Below are positions 8,027 through 13,759 of a stretch of DNA of 17,086 nt, piece after piece. Within the stretch, counting starts at the first letter, position 1. Each line of letters starts with the position of its first letter. The DNA is from JBBSQE01 sp038258095. Its GTDB lineage: Bacteria > Actinomycetota > Thermoleophilia > Solirubrobacterales > 70-9. The translations under genes and the position numbers were made by a program. Location of the stretch: assembly GCA_038258095.1 (NCBI GenBank), contig JBBSQE010000042.1:1-17086 (forward strand). The letters run 5' to 3'. The notes under the pieces were generated by a model. The model did no database searches. It was given only the letters and a program-made list of their open reading frames with translations, and was not told the DNA's origin.

Positions 8027-9139
8027 GTGGCGCCCTCGGCCGACAAGCTCGACACCTACCGGGCGAAGCGGAAGTTCGATCGCACGCCCGAGCCGGAGGG
8101 CGGCAAGGGTTCCTCGAAGGCCGGGACATCCGGTGGGGAGATCGTCGCTTCGGGCCGCTTCGTCATCCAGCAGCACGATGCAACGAACCTCCACTGGGAC
8201 CTGCGCCTCGAGCACGAGGGTGTCGCGCTTTCGTGGGCCCTGCCGCGCGGCATCCCGCAGTTGCCGGCTCGCACGGCGAACAGGCTGGCGGTCCACACCG
8301 AGGACCATCCGCTCGAGTACCTCGAGTTCGAGGGCGAGATCCCGAAGGGCCACTACGGGGGCGGGACCATGGGCGTCTGGGATGCCGGGACCTACGAGGC
8401 CCGGAAGATGCGTGACAGCGAGGTGATCGCGAACTTCGAGGGCCAGAAGATGCAGGGATCCTACGCGCTCTTTCAGACCAAGAGCAAGAACTGGATGATC
8501 CACCGGATCGACCCCCCGGTCGATTCTGACCGCGAGCCCTTTCCCGGTGAGATGAAGCCGATGCAGGCCGTCCGAGGGGGCCTTCCGGAGGACGGGGGGA
8601 ACTGGGCCTATGAGATCGACTGGGCCGGCCTGCGAACGCTCGTATGGTGCGAGCCGGGCCACATCAAGCGCTCCCGCAGCCGCGGCATCGACGACGAGAC
8701 CGTGATGGTCTTCCCTGAGATCCGCAGGATGGCCCGAGCGCTCGGGCACGTCGAGGCGGTCTTCGACGGCGAGATCGTCGTGCTCGACGAGGAGGGTGCG
8801 CCTGACCCGAAGCTCCTCCTCGAGCGCAAGCGGGCCGGCTCCAAGTCGGTTGCGGAGCGAATGGGGCGCGAGCGCCCGGCGACGCTTGAGATTTTCGACC
8901 TGCTGTTCTGGGACGGGCACTCGACGCTCGAGCTGCCCTACTCAGAGCGCCGTGAGCTGCTGGACGGGCTCGACTTCGACGGCCGCGCCTGGGGGACGCC
9001 CGCAGCACACCGTGGCGACGGCGCTGCTCTTCTCGGCGCGATCGGCGAACGCGGTCTCCCCGGGCTCTTCGCGAAGCGCCTCGATAGCCCCTACCGACCC
9101 GGGCGCCGGAGCGCGGATTGGGTCAAGGTGTCCGCATGA
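8027..9139 (+). CDS. LigD-type 3'-phosphoesterase fused to a degenerate ATP-dependent ligase domain
   Basis: 370 residues in two parts. Residues about 10-165 match the LigD 3'-phosphoesterase domain, which trims 3'-phosphates and terminal ribonucleotides at DNA ends: conserved TPEP near the start, then His50, His56, Asp58 and Arg60 (QQHDATNLHWDLRLE), His94 and Tyr98 (EDHPLEYLEFEG), and GHYGGG. All expected active-site residues are present. Residues about 175-370 align with an ATP-dependent ligase adenylylation domain (WAYE..GLR, DGEIVVLD, FDLLFWDG, AKRLDSPYRPGRRS, DWVKV), but the motif I lysine is Asp198, its following Asp is Ala200, and the motif IV glutamate is Pro (PGLFAKR). No OB-fold domain follows. 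So the ligase half is probably catalytically dead. The start is GTG with a -10-like box 8 bases upstream. A true LigC follows 88 bases downstream. Confidence 0.85.
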   Translation: MAPSADKLDTYRAKRKFDRTPEPEGGKGSSKAGTSGGEIVASGRFVIQQHDATNLHWDLRLEHEGVALSWALPRGIPQLPARTANRLAVHTEDHPLEYLEFEGEIPKGHYGGGTMGVWDAGTYEARKMRDSEVIANFEGQKMQGSYALFQTKSKNWMIHRIDPPVDSDREPFPGEMKPMQAVRGGLPEDGGNWAYEIDWAGLRTLVWCEPGHIKRSRSRGIDDETVMVFPEIRRMARALGHVEAVFDGEIVVLDEEGAPDPKLLLERKRAGSKSVAERMGRERPATLEIFDLLFWDGHSTLELPYSERRELLDGLDFDGRAWGTPAAHRGDGAALLGAIGERGLPGLFAKRLDSPYRPGRRSADWVKVSA

Positions 9140-9144
9140 GCCGG

Positions 9145-9170
9145 AGTCCGATCGTCGTTAGTCCGATCGT
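9145..9170 (+). repeat. Tandem 15-base direct repeat before ligC
   Basis: AGTCCGATCGT occurs at 9145-9155 and again at 9160-9170, a 15-base period in the short gap between the phosphoesterase/pseudo-ligase stop and the ligase start. It could be a paired regulator site or a slippage duplication; nothing more can be said. Confidence 0.5.
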
Positions 9171-9227
9171 TGTGGATTCGACGGTGCCATGGCGCCGCCG
9201 ATCCCACAACCAACCGCCACTTCCCGC

Positions 9228-10181
9228 ATGAGCCTGCCCCTCGAGCCGCCAATCAAGCCGCAGCTGGCGAAGAACCGCAAGGAGCTTCCGCTCGGCCAGG
9301 AGTGGGCGTATGAGCCGAAGCTCGACGGCTTCCGGGCGATCGTTTTCGTCGATGGCGACGAGACCTACATCCAGTCGCGCGGCTCAAAGCCGCTCGGGCG
9401 CTACTTCCCGGAGCTCGAGTTCTCACCGGGCCGCTACGTGCTGGACGGCGAGCTCGTGATCCGCGACGTTTCCGGCGAGGTCGAGTTCAACTCGATGCAA
9501 ATGCGAATCCACCCGGCCGAGAGCCGGATCAAGCTGCTTTCTGAGGAGATTCCCGCCACCTATGTCGTCTTCGACCTCCTGGCCGAGGAAGACGAGGTAC
9601 TGATGAGCCTCCCGCTCTCCGAGCGGCGCACCCGGCTCGAGGAGCTCGAGAGGAAGACTTCCGGCTTCGAGCTGACGCCGCTCACCCGTGTCCCCGAGGA
9701 GGCCGATGTCTGGCTGCGGACGACGGAGGGGGTCATCGCCAAACAGCTGGACGCCCCCTACACGCCAAACAAGCGAACGGGCATGGCGAAGGTGAAGCGC
9801 GAGCGGACGATCGAATGCGTGGTCCAGGGATGGCGGCCGGGCAAGGAGGAGGGGACCGTCGGTTCCCTGATCCTCGCCCTCTACGACGGCGAAGCGCTCC
9901 GTACGGTCGGGCACATCTCCGGCTTCAGCCGCTCGGCGAAGCGGAGCATGCGGGACCTGCTCGCGCCCCTCGAGACCGGCGAACGCGGCTCGGGGGATCC
10001 GAGCCGGTGGACGAGCGGTCGCGAGCTCGAGTGGGTCTCCCTGCGACCCGAGCTGGTCATCGAGGTCGGATACGACCACGCCTCCGGCGGCCGCATCCGC
10101 CACGGGGCGCGCTTCGTCGCCTTCCGCACCGACAAGGCCCCGGAGGAGTGCCGCTTCGAGGACCTCGACGAAGGCGAGTGA
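9228..10181 (+). CDS. ligC: ATP-dependent DNA ligase, LigC type
   Basis: Seals nicks in DNA using ATP; LigC enzymes act in actinobacterial repair and back-up end joining. With the start at 9228 the protein has 317 residues. Motif I YEPKLDGFR places the adenylated lysine at residue 31; further motifs are VLDGEL, RIHPAESR, VVFDLLA, EGVIAKQ (motif IV) and AKVKRERTIECVVQGW (motif V), followed by an OB-fold region (VGSLILALYDG..LRTVGHISGF) and ELVIEVGYD...RFVAFRTDK, which closely recalls mycobacterial LigC as I remember it. All key residues are intact. ATG 9228 gives MSLPLEPPIKPQLAK, matching LigC N-termini; an in-frame ATG at 9189 would add 13 residues. Neither start has a clear Shine-Dalgarno. 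The neighbour upstream carries the 3'-phosphoesterase domain; no Ku gene is in the window. Confidence 0.92.
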   Translation: MSLPLEPPIKPQLAKNRKELPLGQEWAYEPKLDGFRAIVFVDGDETYIQSRGSKPLGRYFPELEFSPGRYVLDGELVIRDVSGEVEFNSMQMRIHPAESRIKLLSEEIPATYVVFDLLAEEDEVLMSLPLSERRTRLEELERKTSGFELTPLTRVPEEADVWLRTTEGVIAKQLDAPYTPNKRTGMAKVKRERTIECVVQGWRPGKEEGTVGSLILALYDGEALRTVGHISGFSRSAKRSMRDLLAPLETGERGSGDPSRWTSGRELEWVSLRPELVIEVGYDHASGGRIRHGARFVAFRTDKAPEECRFEDLDEGE

Positions 10182-10279
10182 AGCCGCCGGTCAGGGCCGG
10201 TGATGTCGATTCGGCGCGTAGCCGTTCGTCGGATTGGAAACCCGGCTGAAACGCCGGCGGCAATCGAAGGAGGAATGTG

Positions 10280-10633
10280 ATGACCCAGTACCTGCTCAGT
10301 GTGTTTCAGCCCGGCGAGACGCCTGATGATCCGGGGCTCCTCGAGGAGGTGATGGCCAACCTCGAAGTTCTGAACCGAGAGCTGACCGAGGCTGGCGCAC
10401 GCGTCCTCACGGCCGGCCTGCAACCGCCGAGGACCGCCACGGTGCTCAGGCCAGAGGGCGACCGGATCGCCGCGACCGATGGGCCCTTCATCGAGACGAA
10501 GGAGTTTCTCGGGGGCTTCACCGTCATCCAGGCCTCCGACCTGAACGAGGCGCTCGAGTGGGGACGCAAGATGGCCCGGGCGACAACCCTCCCGATCGAG
10601 GTTCGGCCCCTTCAGTCAGAAGCGCGGGGCTGA
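10280..10633 (+). CDS. YCII-related (DGPF-domain) protein
   Basis: Small cytoplasmic protein of 117 residues with the YCII/DGPF fold. The signature is visible as ATDGPFIETKEFLGGFTVIQASDLNEALEW at about residues 68-97, preceded by the beta strand MTQYLLSVFQP and LNRELTEAGA. Family members are often linked to ECF sigma factors, but no sigma factor is next to it here; the biochemical role is unknown. AGGAGG at 10268-10273 lies 6 bases before ATG 10280; a GTG directly before it (10277) is a less well spaced alternative. The gene is convergent with the NTF2-like gene. Confidence 0.85.
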   Translation: MTQYLLSVFQPGETPDDPGLLEEVMANLEVLNRELTEAGARVLTAGLQPPRTATVLRPEGDRIAATDGPFIETKEFLGGFTVIQASDLNEALEWGRKMARATTLPIEVRPLQSEARG

Positions 10634-10638
10634 CGGTC

Positions 10639-10669
10639 GGCGCCGGCTCGGCGGTCAGGCACCGGCGCC
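10639..10669. terminator. Possible bidirectional terminator between convergent genes
   Basis: GGCGCCGG at 10639-10646 and CCGGCGCC at 10662-10669 form a perfect 8-bp stem with a 15-base loop right at the junction of two convergent genes (stops at 10633 and 10655). There is no T-tract on either strand and the right arm lies inside the last codons of the minus-strand gene, so function is uncertain. Confidence 0.3.
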
Positions 10670-11155
10670 CGAAGCCTCCGAGCCCTCCGAGGCCTTGAAC
10701 TCCGCCAGCTGCTCGATGGCCTTCTTACGGGCCTTCGAGCGCAGCGGCGGGATGGTCGCGACGAGAAGGCCCATCGGCCCCAGCGCCTGCCGGGCCCAGC
10801 GGCGAAAATCGAAGTCGTCGCGATGGTCTGCGATCAGCCCGTTCTCGAAGCGAAAACGGGCCTGGATGTCGTTGACTACGTGGTTACCGGTGGAGAACGT
10901 GTAGCTCGCGATCCAGTTGGCCGTGCCGGTCGACTCATCCGCGTCATGGGAGGGCAGCTCGACCTTCAGGTCACTGGCCCGCCCGGTGAGCATCCGCCAC
11001 ATCGAGCCGATGTCGGCTCCGTGAAGCTCGCCGAAGGCGGGATCTTCGAAGGTCGCGTCCGGGGCGTAACACGCGGCCATCACCGCGCCCTCCATCTGCC
11101 CGAAGGCGGCATAGAAGCGTTTGATCAGAGCGCGATTTTCCTCGGCGGTGGCCAT
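10655..11155 (-). CDS. NTF2-like / SnoaL-like protein
   Basis: 166 residues. The first ~120 read as an NTF2-like (SnoaL) alpha+beta cone: ALIKRFYAAFGQMEGAVMAACYAPDATFEDPAFGELHGADIGSMW is the usual helix, then 'Y..DA.f.DP.fg.l.G' motif, followed by strands with ...TGTANWIASYTFSTGNHVVNDIQARFRFENGLIADHRDDFDFRRWARQALG. The 'I..H.D.fD...W..QAL' ending is common in members annotated as limonene-epoxide-hydrolase- or ketosteroid-isomerase-like, but substrate and even enzymatic activity cannot be assigned. The C-terminus adds about 45 residues, lysine-rich then small residues. TAGGGT sits 6 bases upstream of the ATG and there is no clear Shine-Dalgarno, suggesting a leaderless transcript. Confidence 0.83.
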   Translation of the reverse strand: MATAEENRALIKRFYAAFGQMEGAVMAACYAPDATFEDPAFGELHGADIGSMWRMLTGRASDLKVELPSHDADESTGTANWIASYTFSTGNHVVNDIQARFRFENGLIADHRDDFDFRRWARQALGPMGLLVATIPPLRSKARKKAIEQLAEFKASEGSEASGAGA

Positions 11156-11161
11156 GGAGGA

Positions 11162-11171
11162 ACCCTATAGG
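11162..11171 (-). promoter_or_regulatory. Candidate -10 box of the NTF2-like gene
   Basis: On the minus strand CCTATAGGGT covers 11171-11162. Either TATAGG (8 bases before the ATG) or TAGGGT (6 bases before) could be the -10 element. A TCTTGC sequence lies 16 bases upstream of TATAGG. The bases between box and ATG (TCCTCC) are pyrimidine-rich and cannot be a Shine-Dalgarno. Confidence 0.42.
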
Positions 11172-11280
11172 CGTGGTCGATCAGCGCAAGACCTCATTTC
11201 TCTGACGATCAGGGGACTGGCCGGAACTGATCCAAGCGGCATCCCCTATAGGAGGGCTGGATGGAACAGATTCCCTGCGA

Positions 11281-11393
11281 CCGCCGAGCCCGGCGGGAAC
11301 CGTATGGGATTCAGTCCGCCTGGCGGCCTCAATCCCATCGAAGAGACTGGTCCGGCGCGGCGCGGCGGACCTCCGAGGGCAGCACGCCCGAGG
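11281..11393. repeat. Cluster of four adjacent inverted repeats in an intergenic region
   Basis: The 278-base stretch from 11156 to 11433 has no convincing gene. It holds, in order: CCGCCG/CGGCGG (11281-11296, 4-base loop); ATGGGATT/AATCCCAT (11304-11311 and 11331-11338) enclosing CCGCC-T-GGCGG; GGTCCG/CGGACC (11349-11354 and 11366-11371); and CCTC-CGA-GGGC / GCCC-GAGG (11370-11393, loop AGCAC). The second is a perfect 8-bp arm with a nested inner stem. It could be a REP-like palindromic element, a structured RNA or the 3' region of ytoQ transcripts; I do not recognise it as any known riboswitch. Confidence 0.45.
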
Positions 11394-11433
11394 ACACCGC
11401 CCCCTCAGCTGGGCACGCCCGGGCACCGCGCCC

Positions 11434-11898
11434 TCAGCCCGGCAGCGTCCCCTCGATCACGTACCGCACCACGTCGACGACCTGGCCGGCCTCGCGTGCG
11501 GTTCCCGCCGCGGCTCTGTCGACCTCCTTCAGGGCGTGGTCGAGATCCCCGTCGTGGAGGGTGATGATCGGCTTGCCGAGGGCAGCGGCGTAGCCCGCGT
11601 CGAAGGCGGCGTTCCACTGGCGGTACTTGTCGCCGAAGCGGACGACGACGATGTCGACGTCGCGAATCAGGGTCTGGGTGCGGATCGAGTTGACGCCGGC
11701 GCCCATGTGGTCGGCCCAGAACTTCTCGGATTCCGGCCCGAGGGTGCCGATGCCGGCGTCGTCGGAGGCGCCGTGATCGGTGACGGGACCGGAAAACGAA
11801 ACAGGCAAGCCCGCCTCGGAGGTTGCCGATTCGATCTGCTCCCGCCAGTCGGAATGGATCTCGCCGGACAGGTAGACGCGCCAGGTCTTCTCGCTCAT
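11434..11898 (-). CDS. YtoQ family protein
   Basis: 154 residues matching the YtoQ family by its opening WRVYLSGEIHSDWREQI and by SGPVTDHGASDDAGIGTLG, FWADHMGAGVNSIRTQTLIRDVDIVVVRFGDKYRQWNAAFDAGYAAALGKPIITLH. The fold is related to nucleoside 2-deoxyribosyltransferases; the 'R.QWNAAFDAGYAAALGKPII' stretch resembles the nucleotide-sugar pocket of that superfamily, but no activity is established as far as I know. Length is normal for the family. The ATG has TAGGAT 7 bases upstream (minus strand 11911-11906). It is 30 bases downstream of the stop of the 63-codon zinc-ribbon-like gene, so the two may share a transcript. Confidence 0.88.
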   Translation of the reverse strand: MSEKTWRVYLSGEIHSDWREQIESATSEAGLPVSFSGPVTDHGASDDAGIGTLGPESEKFWADHMGAGVNSIRTQTLIRDVDIVVVRFGDKYRQWNAAFDAGYAAALGKPIITLHDGDLDHALKEVDRAAAGTAREAGQVVDVVRYVIEGTLPG

Positions 11899-11905
11899 CG
11901 GCGAG

Positions 11906-11911
11906 ATCCTA
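11906..11911 (-). promoter_or_regulatory. Candidate -10 box (TAGGAT) of ytoQ
   Basis: TAGGAT on the minus strand ends 7 bases before the ytoQ ATG. No -35-like sequence is visible. AGGA within it could alternatively serve as a weak Shine-Dalgarno 8 bases before the start, so the two readings compete. Confidence 0.35.
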
Positions 11912-11928
11912 CGGGAGCTGGGCGTTGG

Positions 11929-12120
11929 CTATGCGTGGCTATGAGTGTGCTGCCGCGTATCCCAGGCCGGAGCCTCCGCGGTCTCGACGACCGGCTCCGA
12001 TTCACGAGACACCCAGCAACGCCGGCAGCGCAGGTAGTAACCCTCACGGGGGGCGATCGCCCGCCGCCAGTCATGCCCTGTCACCGCGCAGCGAACTCTC
12101 TGGCCGAATGGCGCTGTCAT
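11929..12120 (-). CDS. Small putative zinc-ribbon protein (63 residues)
   Basis: Unnamed small protein. Residues 8-36 contain C11, H16, C32 and C35 in the arrangement C-x4-H-x15-C-x2-C (RCAVTGHDW ... YYLRCRRC), which looks like a small zinc-binding ribbon and recalls the short DUF1660-type proteins that begin with a C..GH.W segment. The tail is acidic then histidine-rich (TRQHTHSHA). Evidence that it is real: the cysteine/histidine pattern, a well-spaced promoter at 12150-12179 and the lack of any competing gene on the other strand. It is preceded by a 6-codon ORF overlapping its start (ATGA) and followed by ytoQ after 30 bases. Function unknown; binding of nucleic acid or metal is only a guess. 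Confidence 0.6.
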   Translation of the reverse strand: MTAPFGQRVRCAVTGHDWRRAIAPREGYYLRCRRCWVSRESEPVVETAEAPAWDTRQHTHSHA

Positions 12121-12137
12121 GCCTGTTGCTTCGGCAT
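12117..12137 (-). CDS. Candidate 6-codon leader ORF
   Basis: On the minus strand ATG at 12137 opens MPKQQA and stops at TGA 12119-12117, which overlaps the ATG (12120-12118) of the 63-residue gene. It lies 12 bases after the TAAAGT box, near the predicted transcript start. It may couple translation to the next gene, or be accidental. Confidence 0.22.
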   Translation of the reverse strand: MPKQQA

Positions 12138-12149
12138 CCGCTCGCTACG

Positions 12150-12179
12150 ACTTTAACCGCGTCCAGGAGATCCGGACAA
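12150..12179 (-). promoter_or_regulatory. Candidate promoter of the 63-residue gene (and ytoQ)
   Basis: Minus-strand TTGTCC (12179-12174) and TAAAGT (12155-12150) are separated by 18 bases, a fair sigma-70-type match in a GC-rich background. It lies after the stop of the secreted-protein gene (12214) and about 30 bases before the ATG at 12120. Confidence 0.5.
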
Positions 12180-12213
12180 CGGGGAGGCTGGACGCTCGGA
12201 GCCTGCGCCGTAC

Positions 12214-12633
12214 TCAGCAGCGATAGACGCCGCTGACGGCCGCGGCGGGGAGCTTCGACCCGCCCGATCTCGTCGTCGCCTGGCCGACCGTGCTCGTACG
12301 CCACGCGCCCCGCACGCAGCCCGGCACCGAGACCCTGGCCTTGACCGACCTCTCGCCGCTATGCCGAGACCGGCAGCGAATGTTGATGAAGGACCCCCGG
12401 GTGCGCTTCTGGAGGCAAACGGTGACGGTGACCGATGCGCTCCTCTCCCGCGACGCGTATGCCCCGACGCCCATCAGCCTGACGGCGCTCTTGTTGAAGA
12501 CGGGCTTCCCTGCGCGGGCGACCGACGATCCTGCCGCGTCGGCGAGCGGGACGGCCGCGATGATCGCGATCAAGGCGAGCAGTGCGAAGAGCGCACCGCC
12601 GCGCCGCTTGTTCGGTTGACCCATAATGCTCAT
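12214..12633 (-). CDS. Small secreted protein, unknown function
   Basis: 139 residues with a clear signal peptide: NKRR basic region, hydrophobic core GGALFALLALIAIIAAVPL at about 12-30, likely cut after ADA at about residues 31-33. The mature part (~105 residues) is basic and serine/threonine-rich with four cysteines (VCLQ, RCRS, GCVR and the C-terminal YRC), suggesting two disulfides in an extracytoplasmic protein. No family recognised. Two starts are possible, ATG 12633 or ATG 12624 (giving MGQPNKRR); GGTGGA 4 bases before 12633 is a modest Shine-Dalgarno. It is divergent from the membrane-anchored HTH protein, with 89 bases between. Confidence 0.72.
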   Translation of the reverse strand: MSIMGQPNKRRGGALFALLALIAIIAAVPLADAAGSSVARAGKPVFNKSAVRLMGVGAYASRERSASVTVTVCLQKRTRGSFINIRCRSRHSGERSVKARVSVPGCVRGAWRTSTVGQATTRSGGSKLPAAAVSGVYRC

Positions 12634-12722
12634 CGTTCCACCGTGTCTCGTTTGCCGCCGGGAATCTCTCCGACGAAGCTAGGGAAGTGGGGCGCGGCTG
12701 ACAAGGCACCCCAGGGGTACAA

Positions 12723-13655
12723 ATGGCCGACGACCTGCGCCTGACCGACACACAACGCTCGATAATCGAGGCTCTCTGCCGTCCCTGCACCGGCGAGACG
12801 CACTTCGCCCCCCCGGCGACGAACCAGGAGATCGCCGACGAGCTCTTCCTCTCGGTGGATGCGATCAAGGCGCATCTCAGGGTGCTCTACCGCAAGTTCG
12901 GGATCGAACCGCTGCCCCACAACCAGAAGCGGGCACGTCTGGTCGAGCTCGCGATCGAGCGAGGCGTGGTCACGCCGTCCCGTCAAACCGAGGACTCCGA
13001 AGCTCCGGTGGCGGGGCATCCCGATGGGGCCGCCCGGGCTGCCGAGGCCGCGGGCTCGACCGCGGTCGCTGTTCCTGCTGCCTCGCCGGCCGCCGCCGAA
13101 GCTCCCGAGCAAGAGTCCCGACCGGTTCCACGGTTGCAGAGCCCGGGCCGGTTCATCGCAGGCGGCGCAGTTGCCGGAGTCCTGGTCGTGGCGGTGGTGG
13201 CGTTCCTCGTGCTCGGTGGGGACAGCGGCGGCGGAGACGCAGCTCCGGCCCCCTCGCGCACCGCGTACGGGGCGATCCTCGACCGGGCCTGCATGCAGGC
13301 GGTCACCCAGGGTGAGACGTACCGGGAGCCGACCCGCGTGAAGCGCGCGGTCGCCTACTCCCAGACCTTCGAGTTCGTGCGGGGAACCATCGAGGCGAGC
13401 GCCACCCCCGCGGGCGACAACGTCGGTCTGCTCCAGTTCAAGTCGGGGGTGCGCGATGCCGCGGCGCTGAATCGCCGGCTCACCACCATCCCCCCTGATA
13501 CGAAGGCGACCACGCTGGCAACGATCTCTGCGAACCTGACGATCGCCGCGGGGAAGATTCAGGCCGGGGCCATCAAGTACAAGCTCAGGCGGGACTGTAG
13601 GACGCTCGGCGCGCTCGCGGGAGCGTCGGCCGAGAACGCCGTGGGGCCACCCTAG
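12723..13655 (+). CDS. Membrane-anchored protein with cytoplasmic HTH domain
   Basis: 310 residues in three parts. Residues 5-83 form a winged/LuxR-like HTH region (LTDTQRSIIEALCRP ... NQEIADELFLSVDAIKAHLRVLYRKFG ... NQKRARLVELAIERGVV); the QEIADEL-x-LSVDAIKAHLRVL stretch is the helix-turn-helix. I recall this domain at the N-terminus of FHA and other signalling proteins in Solirubrobacterales. Residues 85-143 are a proline/alanine-rich linker, 145-166 a single membrane segment, and 170-310 an extracytoplasmic domain with two cysteines (RACMQ and RDCRT) and helical A/T-rich sequence, unrecognised. Topology (no signal peptide, HTH inside) suggests a one-component transmembrane regulator in the ToxR/CadC sense. 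AGGGG about 5 bases before the ATG is a weak Shine-Dalgarno. It is divergent from the secreted-protein gene. Confidence 0.8.
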   Translation: MADDLRLTDTQRSIIEALCRPCTGETHFAPPATNQEIADELFLSVDAIKAHLRVLYRKFGIEPLPHNQKRARLVELAIERGVVTPSRQTEDSEAPVAGHPDGAARAAEAAGSTAVAVPAASPAAAEAPEQESRPVPRLQSPGRFIAGGAVAGVLVVAVVAFLVLGGDSGGGDAAPAPSRTAYGAILDRACMQAVTQGETYREPTRVKRAVAYSQTFEFVRGTIEASATPAGDNVGLLQFKSGVRDAAALNRRLTTIPPDTKATTLATISANLTIAAGKIQAGAIKYKLRRDCRTLGALAGASAENAVGPP

Positions 13656-13662
13656 GCCGAGA

Positions 13663-13705
13663 GGGCCCGCCTCGCCGCCACGAGGACGGCGAAGGGGCGA
13701 GGCCC
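13663..13705. terminator. Possible bidirectional terminator between convergent genes
   Basis: CCTCGCC (13670-13676) pairs with GGCGAGG (13696-13702), extended by GGG (13663-13665) with CCC (13703-13705) across a 4-base bulge. The hairpin lies 8 bases after the HTH-protein stop and between it and the convergent RTX gene. No T-tract follows, so confidence is limited. The remaining ~50 bases to 13760 show nothing else. Confidence 0.33.
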
Positions 13706-13759
13706 GATGAGCCCCGCCCCCCTTGTTCGCCGTGACTGGCATGAGGCCGCCGAAGCCGC

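Noticed and set aside
11261..11593. 110-codon plus-strand ORF with AGGAGG five bases before its ATG
   Set aside because: Its second half is antisense to the well-supported ytoQ gene and its first half runs through the hairpin cluster with arginine-rich, low-quality composition. The Shine-Dalgarno match alone is not enough.
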